Source: Clostridiales bacterium (GTDB lineage: Bacteria; Bacillota; Clostridia; Christensenellales; Aristaeellaceae). From it: DNA of 39,111 bases. Below, in pieces: positions 1 to 5,902 of the stretch. The position numbers and the translations under genes were made by a program. Each line of letters opens with the position of its first letter. Within the stretch, counting starts at the first letter, position 1. The notes beneath the pieces were generated by a model. That model saw nothing but the letters and a program-made list of their open reading frames with translations, was not told where the DNA came from and made no database searches. Where the stretch lies: assembly GCA_004555535.1 (NCBI GenBank), contig SFHU01000023.1, positions 1-39,111 of the forward strand. Reading direction: 5' to 3'.

Positions 1-50
1 CGATGGTACTTGGCTGGAGACGGCCCGGGAGAGTAGGACGTTGCCGGATT
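1..50 (+). rRNA. rrf: 5S ribosomal RNA, 3' end (partial)
   Basis: The window opens inside a 5S rRNA. The block GATGGTACTTGGCTGG followed by CCCGGGAGAGTAGG and ACGTTGCCGG is the helix IV to helix I 3' portion typical of bacterial 5S. The 5' two thirds lie upstream of the window, presumably behind 16S and 23S genes. It is followed at once by a rho-independent terminator, as expected for the end of an rrn operon. The exact mature 3' end is uncertain by a few bases. Confidence 0.85.
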
Positions 51-59
51 CCAAAGAAA

Positions 60-90
60 AAGCTCAGCCTTATGGCTGGGCTTTTTCTTT
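60..90 (+). terminator. rho-independent terminator of the rrn operon
   Basis: A nine-pair stem AGCTCAGCC / GGCTGGGCT (61-69 with 74-82, one G-U pair) closes on a TTAT loop and runs into TTTTTCTTT. It lies about 10 bases after the 5S 3' end. Confidence 0.9.
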
Positions 91-130
91 GCCCTCCGGC
101 AGTTTTCCTCCCGGGCCGTCTTCAGCCAGG

Positions 131-226
131 TGCGACATTGTACTTGGCTAGGTTTTTTCCCGTGCGCGCCCTGTGGGCGATACAGCATGGGGAAAAACGC
201 CCGGGAGAGAGCTGCTCCCGGCCATC
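131..226 (+). pseudogene. 5S-like 3' fragment interrupted by a hairpin (unit 1)
   Basis: The segment starts with ATTGTACTTGGCTAGG, close to the 5S block GATGGTACTTGGCTGG. It resumes at about 199-212 with CGCCCGGGAGAGAG, close to CGGCCCGGGAGAGTAGG. Between them, where 5S has only a short helix IV loop, lies an inverted repeat: GTTTTTTCCCGTGC (152-165) pairs imperfectly with GCATGGGGAAAAAC (185-198), with an inner CGCCC-TGT-GGGCG stem. The 5S 5' half is absent, so it cannot be a functional 5S. The first 47 bases recur at 237-283. The 5S origin is inferred from short matches and is less certain than for unit 2. Confidence 0.5.
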
Positions 227-283
227 TGCGGGTGAGTGCGACATTGTACTTGGCTAGGTTTTTCCCCATGCGCGCCCAGTGGG
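131..283 (+). repeat. 47-bp direct repeat, two copies 106 bp apart
   Basis: Bases 131-177 and 237-283 are equal in length and differ at only a few positions, such as CCCGTGCGCG against CCCATGCGCG. Each contains the 5S-like core GTACTTGGCT followed by a T-run and a C-run. The arrangement indicates duplication of the interrupted 5S end. Confidence 0.8.
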
Positions 284-430
284 ACCGGAGCCTGCTGCCG
301 CCAGTGGCGGAAACAGGCAGGCGGAGCGTCGGGAATCGTAAGGAGCGGCCAGGGGACGCGACTGTGCGAGTTCCCCGGAGGAAGAGAGCGCGATGGGAAA
401 CGCTCGGGAGAGTAGGACGTTGCCGGATTC
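237..430 (+). pseudogene. 5S-like 3' fragment interrupted by a structured insert (unit 2)
   Basis: Bases 237-283 are a second copy of the 47-base start of unit 1, including GTACTTGGCT from 5S helix IV. The 3' end (404-430) is almost base-for-base the 5S 3' end at 29-52, including CGGGAGAGTAGGACGTTGCC and the following GGATTCCAAA. About 120 bases of foreign sequence separate them. TTTCCCCATGCGC (261-273) can pair with GCGCGATGGGAAA (388-400) to form a stem that holds the module at 284-382 in its loop. No 5S 5' half is present. It reads as a duplicated, interrupted 5S remnant with its own terminator. Confidence 0.6.
284..382 (+). repeat. structured insert module, copy 1 (inside 5S-like unit 2)
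   Basis: About 100 bases that match, at roughly 80-85 percent by eye, the reverse complement of 31803-31897. Conserved blocks include TGGCGGAAA, CGGAGCGTCGGGAATCG and TGCGAGTTCCCCGGA. Two hairpins are possible: GCCTGC...GCAGGC around a CCGCC/GGCGG stem, and CGGGAA...TTCCCCG around TCGTA...TGCGA. In the other copy the first helix reads GTCTGC...GCAGAC, a paired change. Both copies follow a GGG and sit in the loop of a host hairpin. Confidence 0.75.
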
Positions 431-436
431 CAAATG

Positions 437-469
437 AAAGCCCCAGACGAATGTCTGGGGTTTTTCTTT
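437..469 (+). terminator. rho-independent terminator after the second 5S-like fragment
   Basis: A perfect eight-pair stem CCCCAGAC (441-448) / GTCTGGGG (453-460) with a GAAT loop runs into TTTTTCTTT. Its position relative to the 5S 3' end matches the first terminator, but the stem sequence differs. Bases 470-585 hold no gene that I can support. Confidence 0.9.
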
Positions 470-585
470 GGAATTCGGCTGCTCTCTGAATTTTTACAGA
501 ACCTTCCATGCTTTTACACGCAGAACGAATCGGTCATATATGGTCGTGCCGAAAGCATTCCCCGGTTTTCATACAGAGAGATGCA

Positions 586-1308
586 TTACAGCCGCGAAAA
601 TACCTCGCCGAGCGATTCATGCAGCGTCAGGTTGGCGATATCGTCGCGCGGCGTGACCGTCTTGTTGATGAGCACGAGCCGGTTGCCGGGGTATTCGTCC
701 AGGAAAGCCGCGGCGGGATAGACCGTCAGCGACGTGCCCGCGACGATGAGCAGATCGGCCCGGCGGATGGCGTCGACGGCGCCGATGATCGTCGCCTGAT
801 CGAGCGATTCCTCGTAGAGCACGACGTCCGGCTTGACGCGCCCGCCGCAGACGCGGCATTTGGGTACGTCGCCCAGCGTCAGGAATTCCTCGAGCGTGTA
901 GCGCGCACCGCACTTCTGGCAGGTGTTGCGGTGGACGCTGCCGTGCAGCTCGTAGACGGCCCGGCTGCCCGCGGCCTGATGCAGGCCGTCGATGTTCTGC
1001 GTGACGACGGCGAGCAGACGGCCCTCCTGTTCCCAGGCCGCGAGCTTTTCATGCACGATGTTGGGCTTCGCGTTCGGATAGAGCATCCGCGTGCGGTAGA
1101 ACTCGAAGAACGTCTCCGGATTGCGCAGGTAGTAGGAGTGGGAGATGATCGTCTCCGGCGGCTCCCTGAACTTCTGGTGATACAGCCCGTCGACGCCGCG
1201 GAAATCCGGAATGCCGCTCTCTGTCGACACGCCCGCGCCGCCGAAGAAAACCAGGCGGCGGGCCTCCCTGACCCAGGTTTGCAGCGTTTTGAGCTTCATT
1301 TCATCCAT
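586..1308 (-). CDS. cobB: NAD-dependent protein deacylase, sirtuin family
   Basis: A 240-residue Sir2 protein of usual bacterial length. It uses NAD to remove acyl groups from lysines of cytosolic proteins, releasing nicotinamide and O-acyl-ADP-ribose. Visible are the NAD-binding GAGVSTESGIPDFRG (residues 24-38), TQNIDGLH (103-110), the catalytic His122 in ELHGSVH, a Zn site of four cysteines (130, 133, 151, 154) and the GTSLTVYPAA segment near 190-200. It is the last gene of a DUF2238-recO-sirtuin run on the minus strand, with only 18 bases separating it from recO, so it is probably co-transcribed. No clear terminator follows it before the 5S remnants. Substrates cannot be told from sequence. 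Confidence 0.93.
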   Translation of the reverse strand: MDEMKLKTLQTWVREARRLVFFGGAGVSTESGIPDFRGVDGLYHQKFREPPETIISHSYYLRNPETFFEFYRTRMLYPNAKPNIVHEKLAAWEQEGRLLAVVTQNIDGLHQAAGSRAVYELHGSVHRNTCQKCGARYTLEEFLTLGDVPKCRVCGGRVKPDVVLYEESLDQATIIGAVDAIRRADLLIVAGTSLTVYPAAAFLDEYPGNRLVLINKTVTPRDDIANLTLHESLGEVFSRL

Positions 1309-1326
1309 GGTACAGCCTCCTGTCTT

Positions 1327-2061
1327 TTACAGCAGCTTGCCGGAGCGCACCGGCGTGTCGAGCTTGCCCTCTGCCATGGCGCGCAGCGCGTCAAAGAGCG
1401 CGTCCGGGCAGCCGGCCTGCGCGTCAGTAAGGGACTTGAGACCCCGGCGCATGATGTCCTGCAGATAGCGGACGTCCTGCGCGGTCAGGCGGCAGGCCTC
1501 GCCCGCGCCGCACGCGGGGCAGAGCACGCCGCCCGCCTCGCCGGAAAACGCGGCGACATAGCCCTCGCCCTGCGCGTCGATCGGCTTGCCGCAACGCGCG
1601 CAGCGGCCCACCTGCGGGCGAAAGCCCAGCAGCGACGTCATGCCCATCAGGAAGACGGCGGTCACGCGCCGCGGCGGAATTTCGCTGTAACACAGGTGCG
1701 CCAGGCTGCGCAGCAACAGCAGGAAGAGCCGCTCGTTCTCCTGCGCGGGCTGCACGGCTGCGGCGCAGAGCTCCAGCGCGTACATGCCGTGCGCCAGGCG
1801 CTCATAGTCGCCGCGCAGCGCGTAGAACGATTCGCTCACCGCGCAGGAGACGACCGTCGTGCGCTCGCCCGTCTGATAGAGCACATATTCGCCCGAGCAG
1901 AACAGCTCGCTCGCCGCCATCAGTGGGCTCTTCTGGCGCCGGCAGCCGCGGCAGAGCGCGTCGATGCGCCCGAGCGTTGGGGAGAAGAGCGTGAGCATCC
2001 TGTCGTTGTCGCGGTAGTCCGCGCGCCGCAGGACGATCGCGCTGGTCGTCAGCTGCGCCAC
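1327..2061 (-). CDS. recO: DNA repair protein RecO
   Basis: A 244-residue RecO: N-terminal OB fold, helical middle, and a zinc finger of four cysteines (CARCG and CPACG about 40 residues apart). RecO binds single-stranded DNA and SSB and, with RecR, loads RecA during gap repair. I chose the GTG at 2061 (VAQLTTSAIVLRRADYRDND) because it matches the family N-terminus, overlaps the stop region of the upstream gene and has AGGAAG just upstream. A longer in-frame ATG at 2142 lies wholly inside the upstream gene and is unlikely. Translation is probably coupled to the upstream membrane-protein gene. Confidence 0.93.
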   Translation of the reverse strand: MAQLTTSAIVLRRADYRDNDRMLTLFSPTLGRIDALCRGCRRQKSPLMAASELFCSGEYVLYQTGERTTVVSCAVSESFYALRGDYERLAHGMYALELCAAAVQPAQENERLFLLLLRSLAHLCYSEIPPRRVTAVFLMGMTSLLGFRPQVGRCARCGKPIDAQGEGYVAAFSGEAGGVLCPACGAGEACRLTAQDVRYLQDIMRRGLKSLTDAQAGCPDALFDALRAMAEGKLDTPVRSGKLL

Positions 2062-2062
2062 G

Positions 2063-2920
2063 TCATTCTTCCTTCCGTTCGTCCTGCGCGGCGTGGTGCC
2101 CCTCGCCCAAGCCCAGCACCCTGGGGATGAACCGGGCGGCAAAGCGCCCCTTGCCCTTCTCCTTGACGTAGAAATAACCGATGATGGAGAAGACGACCGC
2201 GCCGACGAAGTTGACCATCAGGTCCTTCATCGTGTCGTTGATGCCGACGTCGAGATAGCCGCCCAGGCCCAGCGCCTCCTGCGTTCCGTCGGAATGGACG
2301 ATGATCACATCGGCGATGTCACGGATGGTGACGACCTTGTTGCTGCGCGTCGGATCGAGCTCGACGGTCTTGATCGTGTGGATGACGGTGTCCTTCTGCA
2401 TGTCGTAGCCCAGGAAATGGTCGCCGCTGTACTCGAAGAACTCCCAGAGGACGCCGACGGTCATCGAGAAGCAGAACGCGACGATCGCCAGATAGACCGG
2501 CGAGAGCTTGAAGGAGAAGCTGTCGCTCCGGTTGAGCATGTCCACCAGCGCGAAGCCGATGGCCGCGCAGAGGAAGCCGTTGAGCGTGTGCAGCATTGTA
2601 TCCCAGTTGGGCACGCGGATATAGAAGCTGTTGAGCTCGCCGAGAATCTCTGCGGCGAAGATGAACAGCAGGATGATGATCTCCAGCGTGCTGGGCAGCT
2701 CGATGTTGAGCTTGCGCGTGAAGATGCTGGGCAGAATGAACAGCACCAGGGTCAGCCCGCAGAGGAAGACGCTCTCAAAATCGCGCCTGAAGGCCGCGCG
2801 CACCAGCGCGAGGATCACCAGCGCGCGCAGGACGAGATAGACGGTCAGCGTCGCCTTGTTCGTATAGAAACGGGACTTGCCGGATTTGTCCGTCCGTTTT
2901 GTCGGTTTGGTTGGTTTCAT
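2063..2920 (-). CDS. polytopic membrane protein, DUF2238 (YjdF)-like
   Basis: A 285-residue membrane protein with about six hydrophobic segments and a basic N-terminus of repeated KPTK/KRTDKSGK type. WDTMLHTLNGFL followed by VLWEFFEYSGD resembles conserved motifs of the DUF2238/YjdF family; the carboxylates and His in these helices suggest metal or proton handling, but the function is unknown. A stretch between residues 190 and 225 (DPTRSNKVVTIRDIADVIIV) is probably a loop outside the membrane. It heads the operon with recO and the sirtuin, behind its own promoter. Family assignment is from motif memory only. Confidence 0.75.
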   Translation of the reverse strand: MKPTKPTKRTDKSGKSRFYTNKATLTVYLVLRALVILALVRAAFRRDFESVFLCGLTLVLFILPSIFTRKLNIELPSTLEIIILLFIFAAEILGELNSFYIRVPNWDTMLHTLNGFLCAAIGFALVDMLNRSDSFSFKLSPVYLAIVAFCFSMTVGVLWEFFEYSGDHFLGYDMQKDTVIHTIKTVELDPTRSNKVVTIRDIADVIIVHSDGTQEALGLGGYLDVGINDTMKDLMVNFVGAVVFSIIGYFYVKEKGKGRFAARFIPRVLGLGEGHHAAQDERKEE

Positions 2921-2946
2921 CGTACCTGGCTCCTTTCTTTATCACG

Positions 2947-2975
2947 ATTATATCACATTTTTCTGCGCGCGTTAA
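2947..2975 (-). promoter_or_regulatory. sigma-A promoter of the DUF2238-recO-sirtuin operon
   Basis: On the minus strand, TTAACG (2975-2970), a 17-base spacer and TATAAT (2952-2947) lie about 27 bases before the start codon. The gap 2953-3217 holds no gene; it contains one hairpin, TCCTGCA/TGCAGGA at 3093-3112, of unknown meaning. Confidence 0.7.
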
Positions 2976-3217
2976 CGTGAATCTGCCTTCAGCGCAGAAA
3001 AACCGGAGCGGGTCAACGGCAAAAGCAGGGACAGCGCGGCGGCGGGCAGTGCGAAGGGACGCATTCAGAGGAGACGCGCAGATGACGGAGGATCCTGCAT
3101 TTTCGTGCAGGAAACGTCCGACGAATATGCAGAAAACGGGGGCCAACTCCAATACCGGACCACCGAGATGCATTTTTGGTCAGTCGCAGATTTTTTCAGT
3201 TATTTTGGGAAAAATGG

Positions 3218-3246
3218 TGTACTTTTGGCCCGCTCCATGATATAAT
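3218..3246 (+). promoter_or_regulatory. promoter of the small membrane protein gene
   Basis: TGTACT (3218-3223), a 17-base spacer and a perfect TATAAT (3241-3246). The -35 is weak. It leaves an untranslated leader of about 65 bases. Confidence 0.6.
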
Positions 3247-3321
3247 GAGCTTGCCAAGGGGCCGGACAGATCCCCAATCGCACTTCACAATCCTTCAAAA
3301 TTTTGAAAGAGAGGCATTCCT

Positions 3322-3489
3322 ATGCTGACCGTTCTCACCGTCGTGCTCCTGCTGTTCGCCGTTGCGAAGCTCATGACCATGATCGACACCCGTGTCGCTT
3401 CCTCGAGCGATGTGAACAGCTACCTGCGCTGCGAATACAATGTGCATGGCCTGCGCCGTCCGACGGCGTCCGCGCTGCGCAACCTCTGA
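3322..3489 (+). CDS. 55-residue single-span membrane protein, unknown function
   Basis: ATG at 3322 follows the ribosome site GAAAGAGAGG (3305-3314) and opens a 55-codon frame ending in TGA at 3487. Residues 1-18 (MLTVLTVVLLLFAVAKLM) form one hydrophobic helix; the rest is polar, with a basic C-terminus (GLRRPTASALRNL). It stands alone between its own promoter and a perfect terminator, which argues for a real expressed gene. A 68-residue frame over the same bases (3303-3509) is Arg/His-rich, has no membrane segment and is taken as a shadow. I do not recognise a family. Confidence 0.65.
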   Translation: MLTVLTVVLLLFAVAKLMTMIDTRVASSSDVNSYLRCEYNVHGLRRPTASALRNL

Positions 3490-3513
3490 TTGAAGAGACA
3501 AAGCCATAGACAA

Positions 3514-3544
3514 GAGGCGGTGCGCAAGCACCGCCTCATCTTAT
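3514..3544 (+). terminator. rho-independent terminator
   Basis: A perfect ten-pair stem GAGGCGGTGC / GCACCGCCTC (3514-3523 with 3528-3537) closed by a GCAA tetraloop, followed by ATCTTATT. It ends the small membrane protein unit. Confidence 0.8.
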
Positions 3545-3577
3545 TGATATCACGGAAATGCAGCTCCGGGGATGCAT

Positions 3578-3597
3578 GAAGGGGCCGCAGCCCCTTC
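3578..3597. other. perfect hairpin downstream of the SH3 gene
   Basis: GAAGGGGC-CGCA-GCCCCTTC, an eight-pair stem with a four-base loop. On the minus strand it lies about 110 bases past the SH3 gene and is followed by ATGCATCCC rather than a T-run, so it is at best a weak terminator or transcript-end stabiliser. Confidence 0.5.
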
Positions 3598-3709
3598 AAA
3601 GAAAACCCGCTTCCTTGATCATTTGGAGTGTGCCCGGAGGGCGCGCGAGAAATGATGTTTTTCGTTTTCCCGTTCGCAGCAGGGATGCGGAGCAGACCTG
3701 CTGCACGCC

Positions 3710-4231
3710 TTATTTGCCGCTCAGCTCGTTTGAGCACAGGCAGCCGACGGCTTCGCTCTGCGTCATGACGAAGTAATACTCGCCCGAATCCCCGAGCACG
3801 CGCACCGTCTCGCCGACGCGGAGCATCGCCACCGCGTCGTAGGAGTTCGACGGCTGGTCGCGCAGGACGACGGAGGGCGTCCCGTAGGGCGAGACGACCG
3901 AGCGCTCGAGCGTCGCGTCCGTCACGCCCGAAGCGCCGCTGTCCGCCAGATAGGCGGTCATCATGTAGCCGCCGACGCAGCTGTCCGCCGTGCCGATGGC
4001 GACCTGCGACCAGCCGCCGCCCGCGTCCGCGACGATCTCCACCGGCGTACCGCTGTAGAAGCGGCCCAGCGAGGCGCTGCCCTTGTCCGGCTGCTCGCGC
4101 AGGTTCAGCCGGCTCTGCGGGTCGCTGCCGTTGTCGACCACGGCACTCTGCGCCAGCGCTGCCGGGGCCGCGCCCAGCACGAGCGCGAGGGCCAGCACGG
4201 CGGTCCTGTGCATCCAACGCTTTTTCGTCAT
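3710..4231 (-). CDS. secreted protein with two bacterial SH3 domains
   Basis: A 173-residue protein. The start MTKKRWMHRTAVLALALVLG at 4231 gives a textbook signal peptide with an AxA cleavage site (PAALAQS); in-frame codons further upstream would bury it. Two SH3-like units follow: SRLNLREQPDKGSASLG... to about residue 100, and SVVLRDQPSNSYDAVAMLRVG... to the end. LNLRExP is the classic SH3_3 opening. Such domains bind peptidoglycan or cell-surface ligands. There is no catalytic domain, so it is probably a cell-wall-binding or sensory accessory protein. It is divergent from the beta-CASP-like gene. Confidence 0.8.
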   Translation of the reverse strand: MTKKRWMHRTAVLALALVLGAAPAALAQSAVVDNGSDPQSRLNLREQPDKGSASLGRFYSGTPVEIVADAGGGWSQVAIGTADSCVGGYMMTAYLADSGASGVTDATLERSVVSPYGTPSVVLRDQPSNSYDAVAMLRVGETVRVLGDSGEYYFVMTQSEAVGCLCSNELSGK

Positions 4232-4343
4232 GTTCCATCCCGTCCTTCTGCGGAGGAGAATCCCTGCTTTATCCATAAAGACGATGGAGCGGCGCGCATT
4301 CTTCCCGCGCGCGGAGCAAAAAGGCAGGGATTCGCTTTTTCCT

Positions 4344-4371
4344 ATTGTACCATGAAAAAACATCGGGCAAA
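4344..4371 (-). promoter_or_regulatory. probable promoter of the SH3 gene
   Basis: Minus-strand TACAAT (4349-4344) with TTTGCC (4371-4366) upstream at a 16-base spacing. It is moderate in quality and leaves a leader of about 105 bases. Confidence 0.5.
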
Positions 4372-4458
4372 AGCCGTTCTTGCTTCATCATGCATGAAAA
4401 AAGCCCTTCGATTCCCGTGGAAAGATGAAAAATTGCGCAGAGAGGCCCATTTTTCGGG

Positions 4459-4487
4459 TTTACGCTGCGCCCTTTTTGTACTATACT
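4459..4487 (+). promoter_or_regulatory. promoter of the beta-CASP-like gene
   Basis: TTTACG (4459-4464), 17-base spacer, TATACT (4482-4487). The -35 sits between GCGCAG (4436-4441) and CTGCGC, an inverted repeat flanking the region. The start codon follows at 4535 behind AAGGAGG. Confidence 0.65.
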
Positions 4488-4534
4488 AAGGAAACCGTGT
4501 ACAACTGTGATGCTTGCCATAAGGAGGCCCTTGC

Positions 4535-5632
4535 ATGAAGCTTTATCTGACGGGAGAACCCTGTTCCCAGCAGCGGCATTGTTACTTCGTCGAGGGCAAC
4601 CGTGTGAATTTTATCGTGGACTGCGGCTATCAGCGCTGCTACGAGGGGGACGAGCTTCCGCATCTGTCGCCCGAGCAGATTCGCGCCAGCCGCTATCTTT
4701 TTTTGACCCATTCGCATGAAAACCAGTCCGGCGCGCTGCCGGCGCTGCTTGCGCGCGGGTTCACGGGCCGCGTCGTCATGACGACGGAGACGGCCCGCCA
4801 GCTCCCCTTCCCGGTCGACGATCCGATCGTGCTGGAGGGGCTGTGCCTGCCCTATACGCCGGCGGAGCTGCCCGGTGGCCTGAGCGTCACCTGGGGACGC
4901 AGCGGCCATTGCTCCGGCAGTGCCTGGTTCCGCCTGAGCGAGGGGCCGCACACGCTCTTCTTCTCCGGGGACTACTTCGACTCCGCGCGCGTCCACGCCG
5001 CCGACCCGATCACGGGTATTTCCGCCGACCTCGCCGTGCTCGACTGCGATTACGGCGCGCACACCGGCGCCAGCTCTCGCGAGAAGATGGTCGGCGCGCT
5101 GATGCAGGCCATCGGCGAGGCGCTTGCCGACGGCCGTCCCGTCGCGCTGCCCGTGCCGCGCTATGGCCGGGGCCAGGGCATTCTGAGCTATGTGCACGAG
5201 CGCTTCCCGGAGGCCGATCTCTTCGGTGATGCGCACTTCCGGGAGGAGCTCAACCACCTGGACGCCGCCTCCGCCATGTGGGTGCAGCAGCGCGCGCTCG
5301 ACATGCTCGCGGACACGTTTGTCCGCCCGATTCCGGAGGAGTTCGTCGCGCTGGGCGTCTACTTCATCAGCGATCCGCAGCTGGATACGGCCTATGCCCG
5401 CGCGCTCGTGCGCCGGCTGCTGACCTGTGGCGGGCGGATCCTCCTGACGGGCACCGTCGAGCCGCACACCCATGCCGCGCAGCTCATGCATGCCGGCTAT
5501 GCGCGCCTGCTGCGCTACGGTGTCCACTGCACGCAGGAGGACATGATGCGCATCGCCGCACAGAACGACTTCAAGCGGATCATCGCCTACCGCTCCGATT
5601 ACGCGCCGACCCAGCCGGTGTATGAGGTGTAA
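4535..5632 (+). CDS. beta-CASP-type metallo-beta-lactamase-fold protein with altered metal site
   Basis: A 365-residue protein with the layout of RNase J/CPSF-type MBL proteins: an MBL half, an inserted middle domain (about 190-320) and a return to the MBL fold. The family motif HxHxDH is here H59-S-H61-E-N63-Q64, so the Asp and third His that build the second metal site are replaced. SGHCSGSAW (His125) and FFSGDY (Asp146) are retained. At the C-terminus the usual PxH position reads IIAYRSDYAP, with Arg in place of His. It may therefore be a single-metal enzyme or a non-catalytic nucleic-acid-binding relative. Start ATG at 4535 has AAGGAGG upstream. Repeat copy A follows on the same strand. 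Confidence 0.7.
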   Translation: MKLYLTGEPCSQQRHCYFVEGNRVNFIVDCGYQRCYEGDELPHLSPEQIRASRYLFLTHSHENQSGALPALLARGFTGRVVMTTETARQLPFPVDDPIVLEGLCLPYTPAELPGGLSVTWGRSGHCSGSAWFRLSEGPHTLFFSGDYFDSARVHAADPITGISADLAVLDCDYGAHTGASSREKMVGALMQAIGEALADGRPVALPVPRYGRGQGILSYVHERFPEADLFGDAHFREELNHLDAASAMWVQQRALDMLADTFVRPIPEEFVALGVYFISDPQLDTAYARALVRRLLTCGGRILLTGTVEPHTHAAQLMHAGYARLLRYGVHCTQEDMMRIAAQNDFKRIIAYRSDYAPTQPVYEV

Positions 5633-5661
5633 GGCGGGCTTTGCCCAAAGCTGCCTTCATC

Positions 5662-5806
5662 AGCGCGAAGCGAAGATGGGGTCAAGGGGCAAAGTCCCTT
5701 GGCGGGTTTGGGCGGCAGCCCAACGATCCCATAAATCCAAGAAAAAGTAGTTTCAGAGCAGGCCGCAGAGCGGCCTACGATTGAAACGGGTTTGATCCTG
5801 CAAAGC
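5662..5806 (+). repeat. dispersed structured intergenic repeat, copy A
   Basis: Begins GCGCGAAGCGAAG and ends near CTGCAAAGC. Helix 1: CAAGGG/CCCTTG (5683-5688 with 5696-5701). Helix 2: TTGGGC-GGCA-GCCCAA (5708-5723). Helix 3: GTTTCA (5750-5755) with TGAAAC (5782-5787), enclosing AGGCCGC-AGA-GCGGCCT (5760-5776). Other copies keep these helices with different base pairs. It lies 3' of the beta-CASP-like gene in its sense orientation. Confidence 0.8.
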
Positions 5807-5832
5807 AGGAATTCAGGCACACAAAAAGAGCG

Positions 5833-5877
5833 TCAAAAAGCAGCCCCCTCCGTCAGACTGCGGAAGAGGGGCTGCTT
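5833..5877 (-). terminator. rho-independent terminator of thrC
   Basis: Minus-strand stem AAGCAGCCCC / GGGGCTGCTT (plus-strand arms 5838-5847 and 5868-5877) followed on the minus strand by TTTTTGACG. It lies 25 bases after the thrC stop. Confidence 0.8.
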
Positions 5878-5902
5878 GCTGTTTTGAAAAGGTGAACCGG
5901 AA

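Noticed and set aside
299..427. A second complete 5S rRNA gene
   Set aside because: Only the 3' end matches; the CCGAACACGG-type loop and the 5' strand of helix I are absent.
508..2130. A 540-codon plus-strand frame over sirtuin and recO
   Set aside because: Arg/Ala/Val-rich translation with no recognisable motif; it lies antisense to two well-supported genes and is a product of GC-biased codon positions.
3093..3112. Hairpin TCCTGCA/TGCAGGA as a terminator or ncRNA
   Set aside because: No T-run, no promoter feeding it and no second copy; kept only as a note.
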